A stretch of 64,000 bases of DNA from Paramecium tetraurelia (GCF_000165425.1 NW_001799511.1:102096-166095); one strand, 5' to 3'; shown: positions 48,960-60,561, counted from the stretch's first letter. Notes: generated by a model from the letters alone, not told the origin. Made by a program: numbers and translations.

Positions 48960-50734
48960 ATGAAAAATAAAGATTAATTGAATTCGTGCTTCCGATTAGT
49001 CTAATATTGCCTTCCTAATTTAAGACTACGAAATTAATTCATTTTAATAGTGGCAGTATTTGTTTTGCTCATTGTTACAATAATCGCTTTATGGAATTTA
49101 GCACATTAGTCTATTTTAAATAACCTATTTTTAGGCGAGTCTGATCTATTATATGATACTTAATCAAAAATAAGACTATCATTTATGCTGAATAAGTATA
49201 AATCCTATTTCTATTAAATATTTGCTTTAAGTAATGATTTATTTGAATTCTAGACGGAAATGCTCTCATTTCATTTCATAGATTGTATTTAAGAACCAAA
49301 AAGGAAGTCATGAAGGGCTCGCTTGAAATTAATAAAAACTATTAAATGGAATATGAAGGAATGATTTAAATACCTGATCCTTTGAGAATACTAAATGAAT
49401 ATGGTTCAAACATCTCAAATTCTTTTATGTGTTACTCTAACACTTCGGCCTACAGTCTTCCATTGACTGAAGAGGAAAGAATAGGAATTAAATTATAAGA
49501 ATAAATCTAAGCCTATGGATAAATATTATATTAAGGTTCATTAATAATGCAATCCAATATTTACTCTTATATTGACCTATAAAAAATAAATAACTTATAT
49601 CCATGTGTCAATAGAGGCTAAGGTATTTTTACTTATGCCCCTGAAAAGAGAGATTGGTATAAAACGCTAAAATCCACATATTTCAATGCCACAAAATATA
49701 ATTCCTATTCCTTTAAATTTACAGCTCCATATTTATGTGATTATTCATTTATTATTAGAAAGTGTTTACATACTAAACAATAGGGTTGTCTATGACACTA
49801 CCTATAGTGGATGAAAATGTCAAATTTGTAGGAGGAGTTTCATCAACATTTTTAGGTTCAAAATTAGTGTAATATCTATCAAACAACGAAACAGGATTTC
49901 AATTAACTTATTTGGTTTCAGAGGATGGTACATTAATTATGCATCCTTTTACAGTTAAAGCTGATTAGTTGCCACTTTATATTTATAATGAAACTTTTAC
50001 TGGATTCAATTTGACTGATTGGTATGAAATAAAGAAGACTGATGGAATATCTTCATGTTAATAATTTAATCTTCGAACTACTTTAAAATGTCGATATAAT
50101 TCGGTTACTCAATAGGAAATGATAGTCACTATTGAAAATCTAATCGAGTATAAAATGTATTTAATTATGTAATAAAATATTGAAGACAATAAATAGGTTG
50201 TTGAGTAGTAGTGAATACGTGTCATTTACAAACACGTTTCATAAAACATTAGAGAAAAAGTTAATTGATGAAACAATTGTCTAAATCATATCTTTGGTAA
50301 TTTTGTTTTTAGTTTTGTGTTTATTAATGATAGTGGCTACATAAATTTTGTTTTCGCCTATTGAAATAATTGTCAAGACAACATAATTATGGCTCCATAA
50401 AAAGTAATAACATGTTTAACTAACATTACCCAAAATATCTTAAGTTTTTATAAGTAATGAAATACAAATGCTTGAAAAGGCATGTTAATTCATGTATAGA
50501 ACATTAGAGATGAATTCATTTCATAAAACAGAGTAATGTGAAGCAATAGAGAATATATAATATCCAATTCATTTTATAGAAATCACACCCTATCTAGAAT
50601 ACTATAGATGGTTAGATTATTTTAATGGATACAATTAAAATACAATAAAAAATAATGTTAAAGATAAAGCAAAAATATAATATATATTCACTTACATCTT
50701 AAAACTTCAAAGAAATATGAAACCCTAAATTTGA
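48960..50734 (+). CDS. Cache-domain-like membrane receptor
   Basis: Predicted sensor: a short N-terminus, a transmembrane helix (FILIVAVFVLLIVTIIALWN), about 400 extracytosolic residues, a second helix (IISLVILFLVLCLLMIVATQ), and a short cytosolic region. The outer part has Cache-like features: CYSNTSAYSLPLTEEE, FTYAPEKRDWYKTLKSTYFN and LSMTLPIVDENVKFVGGVSS, the typical ...R.WY.......P......T...P.... order seen in ligand-binding Cache domains. Introns of about 23, 20 and 28 nt (49234-49256, 49770-49789, 50169-50196) are needed; each corrects phase. No enzymatic output domain is present, so signalling would depend on partners. Confidence 0.75.
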
Positions 50735-50868
50735 AAACTACATATGAGTTTTTTGTTTTTAATAAATAGAATTATAATCTAATAAATTCTGAGTCTCGTC
50801 CAATAATTTTATTTAAAACATTCATATATAAGTTGATATTAAATTAATCTACTTGCATTATTTTATTT

Positions 50869-51897
50869 ATGCAAAATTCTGATACAGACGAGGTATAAAA
50901 TAACATTCTACATTTAGGAATGTCTGTGTTTGTTTGATCCCAATACCTATCAAGAAGGTTAAGGACCAAGGTTTGGAAATTGTTACTAGCCACCGACGTA
51001 CGACGAATTAACAGCAGCATCCACTGAAAATGGATTAAAGCTATTACCAAACAATAGAGAAAAGTTTTTTGAATTTATTCTGAAAGAACAGGTATATAAA
51101 TAATGAATTTTTAGTAAGTAAGATTGAATCCAAAAGTCTAATAATTATATAAAGATATGAATCATTCAAGTGCTGTAGAGCATGCTATACATTCCGAATT
51201 ATTTAAGTCATTTGGATATGATGATTGCCCTCTTAATCATAAATTATATTTTGCCTTAACAAGGAAATATTCAAATGATCCTGAACTTAAGCCTTAAGTA
51301 TTTTTTTGGAGGAATAATGTTATGCATGGAAGCAGAGTGAAGTTACACTAAACACCTCCTCCTATACCATTATTGACACTTGAAAATAAAGAACTTCAAT
51401 TAGAATAATTATTGTAATCTGCCCATGAAGAACAAAAGTTGTGTGTTATTTTTGCTGGCAGTTACACATGACCTCCTTATAGAGATTCTATGCCAGATTA
51501 CATTGAATTTGCCTAAAAATAGAAAGATACATGCAAATGCCAATTTATATATATAAAAGAGGCTCACTTTCTTGAAACAGATGATAAAGGCAAATTCGTT
51601 GATGGATGGCCAAGAGGATATTTCGGCTTTGAATATCCTTAACATAAAAGCCAGGAATAACGATTTTAAATGGCATAAACACTCAAAACTAAGTATAACA
51701 TTCCAGATGAATTTCCTATATATCAAGATGTCTACCCTTAAAATCTATTTGATGAATCATTTGGTATATGGCCAGATAACTTATGTGTTTTTAAAGATAG
51801 TAAATTAATTTATCGAGGTATAATAAATTTGGATGGAACAAGAAATGCAAGTTATTCTAAGGAATTAGAAGAATTGCTTGATCACTTTAAATATTGA
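50869..51897 (+). CDS. iodothyronine-deiodinase-like selenoprotein, 326 aa with internal Sec
   Basis: Thioredoxin-fold redox enzyme of the deiodinase family. Start MQNSDTDEECLCLFDPNTYQ. Introns 50893-50917 (25 nt) and 51092-51114 (23 nt) leave exactly 327 codons. At residue 185 the frame meets TGA in the context FAGSYT-TGA-PPYRDSMPDY, the exact place of selenocysteine in the deiodinase motif (G-S-C-T-Sec-P-P-F). Downstream family blocks follow in the same frame: CQFIYIKEAH, DGW, and a final LIYRGIINLDG and LEELLDHF. The TGA cannot be a normal stop, because 142 well-conserved codons follow and a SECIS-type hairpin lies just after the terminal TGA 51895-51897. No membrane anchor is seen. The substrate is unknown; thyroid-hormone use is not implied. 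Confidence 0.88.
51469..51471 (+). other. TGA selenocysteine codon
   Basis: In-frame TGA at the catalytic Sec position of the deiodinase-like gene, followed directly by two Pro codons as in the family. UGA is otherwise the only stop codon used in the window. Confidence 0.85.
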
Positions 51898-51921
51898 TAT
51901 TTTTCTTATTAAAGAAAATGC

Positions 51922-51986
51922 ATTTAAAAATGATTTTCTACATTGTAAAAAGTTCAACAGATGTAGAAATGAAGTTGAAATTAAAT
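51922..51986 (+). promoter_or_regulatory. SECIS element (selenocysteine insertion sequence)
   Basis: Starts 24 nt after the stop codon. Helix I pairs 51922-51927 (ATTTAA) with 51981-51986 (TTAAAT). The SECIS core is ATGA (51930-51933) opposite TGAA (51970-51973), giving the tandem G-A/A-G quartet. Helix II pairs 51935-51943 (TTTCTACAT) with 51961-51969 (ATGTAGAAA) and extends by TGT/ACA past one bulged G. The apical loop begins AAAAAG, supplying the unpaired adenines. All parts of the eukaryotic consensus are present, with the usual helix II length of about 12 bp. Confidence 0.85.
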
Positions 51987-52459
51987 ATATTTTCTTTATT
52001 TACAATTTTACATTATAATTAATTAAATTTTTTTCAATCCCGTCAATAACCCTGTATTTTAGCAATGTTCCAGATAAATTAGTGTGGTTACTAATTTTCT
52101 ATACGCAATTCTGTAGTAATTGTAATAAAAATAAAATTAAACTAATATTAATCAGAATCACAATTCTAATTAAAGTTCCCAAAATTAGATTTTAGCTTCA
52201 ATGCCAATTATTTTATTGCAGTCTTTTTACTTTTTAATCTAATTTAATATTGTAATTTATAATTTTAATGATGAATTAAAAATTAAAACAATTAATAGAT
52301 GTCAAGTTAAAGGCTAATTACTAATTAATAATACTAGGAATCAATATCACAGATGATTTAATAGTTTGTATAACTTGATAATTAAAATATCATATATTAA
52401 TTTAAGACAAGAATATAAATTGTAATATAATAATGTTTTGATTTGTTTATATATTTGAA
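51987..52459. other. intergenic, nothing recognised
   Basis: 473 nt of AT-rich DNA between the selenoprotein gene and the convergent trichocyst gene. No supported ORF or repeat. Confidence 0.55.
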
Positions 52460-53626
52460 TCATATTTCTAGTTTTTGAATGTAACTCTTAATTCCATCGT
52501 TGAATCTGCTTGTGAAAATTTCAATGCATTCGTTGATGATTCCAAGCTCAGTGTTTCTAATGATAAAATAGAATTATTTACTTTTATTATCTCATATTTT
52601 AGTGACCTTTCAATTCATCATCACAAGTCTTTTACCAGTCAGCTTTTTCTTAGCTTTTAACATCTAATAATTATCCTTTAGATTCAATGTCATTTTTTAA
52701 TTCTAGCAAGTTTTATCTCAATTTTTCAGCATCTGCATTCAAATCAGCCAAACTTGTTTCAAGAGTCTTACTCTCTAATTCATATCTTGCTTTTTATAAG
52801 AGATAAAGTTCTTCTTTGGCTTTTTCTCCTTGATGTCCAACCTTTTATAAATGTTCCAAAGACTTTAAAAATTGAATAGAATGATTACTTCAATTAATTC
52901 ATCAATAATTTAAACAACTTTAGAAACATTTTCATCTCCTGATGCTGCTACTAACATCTTGACGAGTCCATTATAAGGTGTTTGTTTATTATGTAAGGAT
53001 TCCAAATGTTTATGTAATTTAGCCTTAACATCAGCAACTTAGATAAAAGAACTATTGAGTTATGAAACAATTGATTTGGCTTTCTTCAATCCTTAAATAA
53101 ATTCAACAGATTCTGTTTATTTAGCTTCAAATGCTTTCTATAGTAATTTATTGTAAAATAGATACTTTATCTTCTTCTCTTGTCTTATCCAAAGTAGATA
53201 ATCTGTCTTTGATTTTTTAATCTTATCCTACTTTATCTTTAAGTTATTAATTCTTGGCAATCAATTCTTCTTGTCTAAGTGGGAATGATTGTTCATCTGA
53301 TGCCTTTTTTGCTGAAGCAGAATCAATAACACCTTAAATTTCATCAAAACGAAGATTGCAGAGTTCTTGTTAATGTCTCAAATTCTATGTATTTTCTTCT
53401 AAGTCACCTTATGCATTAGTTTACATGGATTTCAATTGATGTACGATTCCATCGATATTTGAGCTATGGAATTATTATTATATGGTATATACTCTTCACT
53501 TGAAAGGGAGATTTGCATTGTTGCTATGATTGTTTTTCCAAATTCATATTGGGATAATTCAGAAAGTAATTCATAGTCATTTGCTGTGACTATCAAAGCA
53601 AGGCATACTAAGACTATAAACTTCAT
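52460..53626 (-). CDS. trichocyst matrix protein (copy 1)
   Basis: Secretory-granule protein stored in trichocysts, the defensive extrusomes of Paramecium. Starts with a signal peptide (MKFIVLVCLALIVTANDYEL). The rest is acidic, Gln-rich and almost wholly coiled coil (LRQEELIAKNQQLKDKVGQD, LADLNADAEKLRQNLLELKN), as expected of the processed crystalline-core proteins. Four introns of 25-29 nt, including 53462-53490 (which removes an in-frame TGA), 53148-53175 and about 52876-52901, restore the frame; the last reveals the tail ELGIINECIEIFTSRFNDGI. It sits head-to-tail with a second family member 107 nt upstream. Confidence 0.85.
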
Positions 53627-53732
53627 ATTTTTAATATTATTAAAAACGATAATTTGTGATAGGATTAAAAAAAGAAAAAAATTGAAAAATATTTGTGCTT
53701 GATTAAGAAGAAACCTAAATAATTCATTCCTT

Positions 53733-54859
53733 TCAAACTTAGATGTTTGAGAAATCAGCACTTTGGACAACAGATAAAGCTTATTCACTGATTCCAAGTT
53801 CTCTTGTGAATTCATTCTTTAAGTTGGTGTAGGTATCGGTTTCTTCAGCATAGGTGTTATTTTCTAATTCAAGTTCAGCAGTGTATTATTTTCTGTCGGC
53901 CTCTCTTTAATCTCTGAATTCAGTCAATTAGTCGATCTTTTCTATAAATTATCAAAATTGACTCATACCATTGGTGGCTGTCAAATCAACATTGACTCTA
54001 TTGATTTATCTTTAGAATTCAGCATATTCCTCATCCAATTATTCAAGGTATTCCTCGTGATCAGCTTAAGCTTAAGCTTCAGCAGCTGTTTAAGCATTAA
54101 TTGAATCAACAACAGCATTTCTGAATTCGTTAAGAGCATCAACGATTTTACCAATAATTCCTTGATCAGAGAAGTTTTAGTTTGAAGCTAATGAAATAAG
54201 GGCCTTAATCATAGGAGCCATCTTGGATCTTGACTTGATCTTTTATTCGATGTTCTTCAAGGAATTTTAGAATCTCTTGACTTACAACAATGATGGGTTG
54301 GTGAGTGTCTAAAGAAGAGCAAGAGCATCATCGACTGCAGCAGTTGCATCATTTAATTCAGCAATTTAGAGTTCGAAATCATCATGTTCTTATTCTCTTA
54401 CAAGAATTGCTTCATCATAATTCTTTCTGTTGCCCTCTTAGTTTTCTTAGATTTATTCAATTCTAACTTAGAGTTACTCTCTTCTTGGGAATAGTAAATT
54501 ATCTAATGTGTCTTGTGTGTTATTGACATCTAGTTTAATAAATGGATATTATTACCAATGACAGCGTCTTAGATGTCTTATTCAAGACTAACCACTAATG
54601 CATTGTGTTCGTTGGTTCTGACTTAGAAATTGAATTCTAATTCTTCCAATTCTTCTTCAAGATCGTTGATAAGCTCTTCAATAGCATCAATCAACTCTTA
54701 GACTGGTCCTCCGGCCATAGAGTGGAGTTCTACTAAGTGGAGTAATGCACTTCCGTATGTGCTCTTCTTAAGGTCTGTTGTGACTTTTGCAAGATTTCTT
54801 TCTTGCACTCTAGCTGTGAAAGCTACTGCAATCAAGGCTATCAGCAATATTGATTTCAT
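53733..54859 (-). CDS. trichocyst matrix protein (copy 2)
   Basis: Same family and orientation as the next gene downstream. Signal peptide MKSILLIALIAVAFTARVQE is followed by coiled-coil sequence rich in Glu, Leu and Gln (ELINDLEEELEELEFNFQVR, ADHEEYLEQLDEEYAEFQRQ) with no Cys-rich or membrane segment. Two introns (about 54534-54559 and 53942-53968, 26-27 nt) keep the frame to TGA 53733-53735. The protein is probably cleaved after export to give the mature matrix polypeptides. Codon choice is strongly biased (GCT, CTT, GTC and AGA frequent), typical of a highly expressed gene and unlike most neighbours. Confidence 0.9.
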
Positions 54860-55508
54860 AAGAAAATTATTGCAAATAATCAATACAAAAAACACATAGT
54901 TAAACAACAAAAACGACTAGTCTTCATTAATTTAATAAACAAATTAAAAACGCTATTCATTTCTTGATAATAATATAAAATTATAGTTTTTCATTTTATT
55001 CTCTCATTGATTACTATAGTAAAATATTAGAATAATTAAATCTCTATATGTTAATTTATACCAAATATTCAACCAGACAATCTTCATAGAAATATCTTTA
55101 TCTATTGATTTCTATTTTTAAATTAATTCTAAATCTAAAATTAGTATAAAATTAATATTATGACTTTATTATTCTTACATTTATCTTCATACTTATTTTT
55201 TACATTCACTCTGATGTACTTAGTTGAATTATCAAAGATTCTAGACTTTCAGTAATATGGAACATGAATTTTGATTGCACTTTGAGAATGCCATGTAGCA
55301 TTAATAACATATCAAATTTATTTATATAAAATTAATACCAATAAGCTATTTAATTTTAAATAAGATTATGTAATGTATAAAACACAAAATTGAAATATAA
55401 TACTGATTTCATAATTATTGATGTTGCAAAATAAAATAATTCGATTATATAACATAAGCAAGAAAAATACAATTGATTTATTAGTATAATAAAGTTCTTT
55501 AATGTAAT
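54860..55508. other. intergenic, faint coding remnant
   Basis: 649 nt, AT-rich. On the minus strand near 55190-55310 a stretch reads like protein (SAIKIHVPYY, TGA, then KSRIFDNSTKYIRVNVKNKY) but has a stop and no start; it may be a fossil. Otherwise nothing recognised. Confidence 0.4.
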
Positions 55509-56584
55509 TCAATCTGTTTTTTGCATAACTGACTTTTTAGGGATTATGCTCTATTTGATTTCCCTCAACTTCTTAATTTCTTAATATTATTGTTTAATTT
55601 TATTTTATCCATATGGATCAAAGAATACAAAACTTATAGTTACAAAAGATACAGTCAAAAATCCAACCAAGAGAACTGCACCTAATGGTGTTTTAATCAA
55701 AATAAACAACAATTGAAATGAGAATTAAGGCCATTCCATCTATTTTTTCGGTTATTTAACTTCTTCTATTTCGATTTCATGTCCAAATCCATCTCTTATT
55801 TTGAGAATACTTTATTTCTCTTCTATTTCTTTTTCAATATTTTTTACCCTTTCTTAATTTTACTTTTTCATCTCCTCATTAGTCCTAGGAGTATTTCTCT
55901 AAATCCATCTTTCTTAAAACCTTTCCTTGTCTTCAAAATCTGTATCTTTCAAAGGACCTTTGAATAAAAACAGAGCTGCAATCGTTGCTTAATCTTGACT
56001 TGCACTAAATCCAACAATTAATTCATTTCTGCTATTTAAAGCTCCAATACAGATTTCTCCCTAATAATAGACTGTTCCCTCATCAATAATAAATTCTATA
56101 TACTCTGTATGAGCAGTAAATGTTCCTACTAATTGAAAGATGTCTATATTTTATAGAATCATCATCTTCCCCAACATTACATTAAAGATTCTGGAATTGC
56201 TTTCTTCATAAAATAACTAGATATTCAGAGCCTAATACCTCTGCAAATTTCAAAACTAAAACATAGGTTTGGTTCTCGGGAATATCATTCCCTATAGGAA
56301 TGGTATAGGCAAAACTTTACCCTTACCTCTAGGTAAGATAAAGGGATTGATCGTCTGTAAATTTTATTTTTCTTCTCTAAGCTCTTTCATAGTAATCTAC
56401 TATTTCTGACTATCCTATATAATGATGATCCTTAAGGTGTTAAGTGTTAAATTACCCTCTTATACTTAATGCCAGCAGATGATCTCGTATCTAAGAAATT
56501 TCCACAATCAATAGCATAAGTGACTCTTCTTGGCGCGATTAACTTACTTAAAGATATCTGAAATAGAAACAAGAAAATAATCAT
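55509..56584 (-). CDS. malectin-like ER membrane protein
   Basis: Malectin family, ER lectins binding glucosylated N-glycans. Minus strand from a signal peptide (MIIFLFLFQISLSKLIAPRR). The malectin fold is seen in RVTYAIDCGNFLDTRSSAGI, QSLYLTQR, FAYTIPIGNDIPENQTYVLV, LKFAEV (shared almost exactly with animal malectin) and EICIGALNSRNELIVGF. Then come a charged helical linker and a single transmembrane helix near the C-terminus (GAVLLVGFLTVSFVTISFVF) with a short Lys-rich tail. Introns near 56429-56454, 56315-56336 and others of 22-30 nt are needed. The Cys after Asp in the first block is unlike the Gly-Gly of animal malectin. Sugar binding is inferred, not proven. Confidence 0.78.
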
Positions 56585-57055
56585 ATAAACTTTTGCGTTA
56601 TTTATTATTAAATATTTTTCCAATTTTTTCTATTTCTTTATAAGAATTATCAAAGTCTCTTTTGTATAATATTGATAATGAACTCTAAAATTTAGAACCA
56701 TATAATTTGATTTTAAATATACAAATATATTAAAAGCTATATATCCTGATTGGCCTATAAAAAATCAATTATAGAATAACCTTCCAATGTTATAAAAATC
56801 TTTGAGTACATATTATTATATTAAATCGATACAAGAAAGCTAGATCTTACTTTAATTTCATCAATATCATTTATTCAAACTAAAGCCATACAATTAAACC
56901 AATCAATGTTGATAAAACTATACAATAACAATAATTATCACAATAAGATCCTTCTGAACTGAAGAGTTTAATGGATTAATTACTCGAATTTAAATTATAT
57001 ATATAAAAACCAATTGAAAATTTGATTAAATATTTTTTTAAGTATTTAATTGGAT
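56585..57055. other. intergenic, nothing recognised
   Basis: 471 nt of AT-rich DNA between divergent genes (malectin-like and RPS16); presumably holds both promoters. No ORF supported. Confidence 0.55.
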
Positions 57056-57550
57056 ATGTCAACACCAAGTGTGAAATCAAAACTTGTTTAAACTTTTGGA
57101 AGAAAGAAGAATGCAGTTGCCAGTGCTAGCGTTAGAGAAGGAAAAGGTATAATTAAACAATAAATGACAAGGCATTGTCAAAGTTAATGGTGCTCCTATT
57201 GAATTAGTCAACCCTGCCCCATTGAGATAAAAAGCTCTTGAGCCACTCTTGTTGTTAGGCTAAGTCAGAACAGGCAGAATCGATATCAGAGTCACTGTTA
57301 GAGGTGGTGGTACAACTGCTTAGATCTATGCCATTAGATAGGTAGCACTTTATAATTAATGACAAAGGCAATCAGCAAGGGTATTGTAGCATACTATCAA
57401 AAATACATTGATGAAACATAAAAGAGAGAAATCAAGGATCTTCTTTTACAATATGACAGAACTCTTTTGGTTGCTGATCCAAGAAGATGTGAACCACGTA
57501 AATATGGTGGTAAGGGTGCTCGTGCCAGAAGATAAAAGAGTTATAGATGA
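57056..57550 (+). CDS. RPS16: 40S ribosomal protein S16 (uS9)
   Basis: Small-subunit ribosomal protein whose C-terminal tail reaches the P-site t[23 protein letters not shown] begins the frame. Family blocks [53 protein letters not shown], and the diagnostic end [20 protein letters not shown] then KSYR are intact. Two introns (about 57147-57171 and 57341-57366, 25-26 nt) are needed. Length of about 147 aa is normal. Codon use is biased toward the set seen in the other ribosomal and trichocyst genes. Confidence 0.97.
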
Positions 57551-57604
57551 CTTAAAATAAAATCAATTTATATAAATGTACATTAAGCAAACAATTCTAA
57601 TTAA

Positions 57605-58026
57605 ATGAGCTAACCCACTCACTTCAATCTAGAGAACATTCAAATTTCACAAATTTTAAATCAAATTTCTTTAAATTTTTTTAATTTCAAATTACTAAAT
57701 AAGGTAACATCCAAGATAATCAGAGCCTCTTTAAAATTAGAGTTAATCCAAATAGCAAGTTGATAAATTCAATTTTTTAAGGGTTATTTTGGGAAATATA
57801 ATTTATTCATCTACGTCTAAAGTTGTTTATTATGATTATAATACTGCTGACGAAATAATACTCAATTAATTAATCAGCAATTGTTATTGGTATAATTACA
57901 CCACTATAATGCTTTATATTTAAGTAATTTAAAGAAATATTTAAGTCCAAATTATGCTTTGATTTAATTATAAAATTGTAATACCAAACTTTTCTACATT
58001 CAATAAATATTTTGAATAAGTAATGA
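57605..58026 (+). CDS. putative small protein, 133 aa
   Basis: ATG at 57605 (MSQPTHFNLENIQISQILNQ). Removing a 20-nt GTAACA...TCAG intron joins a frame (SLFKIRVNPNSKLINSIFQG) open to TGA 58024-58026; total 134 codons, an exact multiple of three. The N-terminus looks real. The C-terminal half is AT-rich and hydrophobic and may be chance or hide further introns. No family seen. Confidence 0.4.
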
Positions 58027-58111
58027 AGAAATACTATGGTTGATTTTTAGATTAAAGATCAATTAGAGAATATATTTAAATATTTTTAGAATATCATTTC
58101 TTAATAATTCA

Positions 58112-59317
58112 TCACAAAGTTACTTCTGGGATTTCTCCAATAATTACTGTTTTATCATTACTAGCTGAGGCTATCAATTTATCTTTTGGACTAAAGGCTG
58201 TTTCATTAACCTAATGTAAATTTAATTAGTAATTACAGTTCCTTAATGGCCTCCTAATTTATGGATTACTTTCTTTGAATTAAAATCCCAAATATACACA
58301 CTCTTATCAGCAGATCCTGCAGATACATATGAATCATCGTGACTCCATGCACATCTTAATAGATTCTTTTCTGCTGTATTTGCCGTCGCTCCTGTAAATA
58401 CCCTTACTTATCTATTTTTTCCTTAGACATAAGGTCTTTACATAATATTAACATTATACCTGATATCAAAAGTTCTAACTGTCATATCCATTGAATTACT
58501 CAATAAATAGGAACCGTCATTACTAATAGCTAAACCTGTAACAGTATCCGTATGGTTATCTAAGGTGTATTCAATCTCCTATTTTCTGACATCATAACAT
58601 CTAATGACATTGTCTAAACAACCTGTGTATAGTCTCTCTCCATTTTCAGTGAAACAAACACTAGTAATAGGATACTGTGGTTTATTAATAATAATATTTA
58701 CCTTGCCTTGAATTTCAAATGCTAACTTTCTTGTTCTTAAATCCCACACTTTAGTATAGCCTTCGTCACCTCCAGTTGCTAATAGATCTTATCCTCTTTT
58801 TGAGGGAAAACAACAATTAACATAACTTTAATGTCCTTTTAACTTTTTTAAGGGTAAATATGTTTCCATATCCCATATTTAAACAGTCTTGTCAGCTGAT
58901 GCTGTGAATAATCTCACCCCATCATATTACCAAGCAATATCAAGAATTGCATTTTTATGACTACCCAAAATCCCTATATTAGTGCAATTATTATAAATAT
59001 CCCAAATTAAAATTTTCTTATCAAATCCAGCTGTTATCAGATATTCACCATTCGGAGAGTATTTCACACAATACACCTCACTCTGATGTCCTATAATATA
59101 CATCCAATTTACCTGTTAATTGCAAATGAGCAGATTATAATGTATACTTTTTGGAGGGTTCTACTTCCATTGAATAATCAGATGATAAGACTAGATCTTA
59201 TTTATGCGATTTCTATAATAAATGGGGAGTATGCATTTGCAAAACTTGACTAGAAGTGTAATCTTTGAACTCTGTAAATTTCGGAACACTTGGTATTATT
59301 TTATTTCCGTAAGACAT
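58112..59317 (-). CDS. SNRNP40: U5 snRNP 40 kDa WD-repeat protein
   Basis: WD40 beta-propeller of the U5 snRNP/spliceosome. Minus strand from MSYGNKIIPSVPKFTEFKDY. After a 50-residue leader come seven WD repeats: GHQSEVYCVKYSPNGEYLIT, AGFDKKILIWDIYNNCTNIG, SASADKTVQIWDME, KLKGHQSYVNCCFPSKRGQD, then GCLDNVIRCYDVR, SYLLSNSMDMTVRTFDIRPY, LLRCAWSHDDSYVSAGSADK and the last repeat ending SNDKTVIIGEIPEVTL. LSNSMDMTVR and LLRCAWS are close to the human protein. Introns near 59092-59113 (22 nt), 58678-58702, 58436-58462 and 58205-58230 are needed. Typical length. It may serve this genome's tiny introns, but that is only context. Confidence 0.93.
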
Positions 59318-60261
59318 AATTTAATTATTCTATTTTTTATAAATATTATTGTTTATGCAACATATTCACATCAATTGCCTTATCATTCAACACTCATTTT
59401 ACAATAATACGGATTTAGAATGCATTAGATTACTAAGTAGCTAAGTTGGCGTTGTTTAATTATTTCTTTTACATTAAACTTAGAGCATCTTTTATTATCA
59501 CGCTTCTAATTTATCAAGATGAATAATTTGAAATTAAGTTTCATAGCAAATAATTGTTTCTCATTGTATCAATTATATAAAATTTCTGTTTGGACAACTT
59601 TTTTTCGAATTATTCTGAAATTATATTATAAGCCTTATCATTATTGTTCTTCTAATTCAATTCAATATTATTGTAGGCAACATAGAGATTAGTGATTTGA
59701 ATTAACTATATACTAAAGTATTAGAGGATTAAATATTTGTGGATTAGCATTTAAATTGATTGCTTTCAGAAAAAATATGTCTAATTTTAATCTGAATGAA
59801 CATATGCATGGATTAGTATGATAAAATTGAGATTATCTCATCAGAAATATTAATATTAGAATTTTGTAATAGAAATAGAATTAAAATAAATTCCCTTTGT
59901 TTACAAAGAATAAATTTTCTGATTTCAATATTATTTATATAAAATATATTAATTTCTTTTATAAAATTAAAATCTTAATTAGCTTATTATTAGTAATGAA
60001 TTTTAAGACTAAATCTGGAGACAAATTCTCACATCACCCTTTTCAGATCCAAAAAAGTAATTATTTGTAAAATATTAATGTTTATAATTTAATTGATTTT
60101 TTGTTTTAATTATTTAATATCTATGGTGATAGCATTTATGATTTTGTCAAATTAAAGTGAATAAATTGATCAGAATTAGCATTTAATAGGTTCATTAATA
60201 ATTGTAATCAATTCAATTAAAAATCTATCAAAAAAACATAAAGCGCGATGTATTTGCCTGT
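59318..60261. other. intergenic, nothing recognised
   Basis: 944 nt of very AT-rich DNA. Short open frames occur in all six frames, but none has coding-like composition or splice-consistent extension that I could support. Confidence 0.5.
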
Positions 60262-60561
60262 TCAATTATATAAATTTTCTATCCCAATAATATATAAAAT
60301 GTAGAATACCTTTTATTAGAATTCATACTTGATTTAGCATTAATACATTAATATTCTATTGCAATTTTTATACTTATTATCTAAATTATTCAGATCATAA
60401 GTAATTTAAGGAGAAGCATATCCATCTTTAAGACCTTGTGTATTTGTAAAAATTATTTCATATTTTTCTTAATCTCTAATTACTTCTTCTGAAATTGACC
60501 TTTATTCCAAGTAATAGAGTCTAATACTAAGTGAATTTTTAATTACAACGATCGCTTGCAT
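60262..60561 (-). CDS. putative small protein, 99 aa
   Basis: Minus-strand frame from MQAIVVIKNSLSIRLYYLEQ to TGA 60262-60264, 100 codons exactly. The middle (EKYEIIFTNTQGLKDGYASP) has protein-like composition, and QITYDLNNLDNKYKNC continues it. A possible 31-nt intron near the 3' end would extend it instead. No family recognised; it could be a real short gene in the otherwise empty stretch. Confidence 0.4.
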
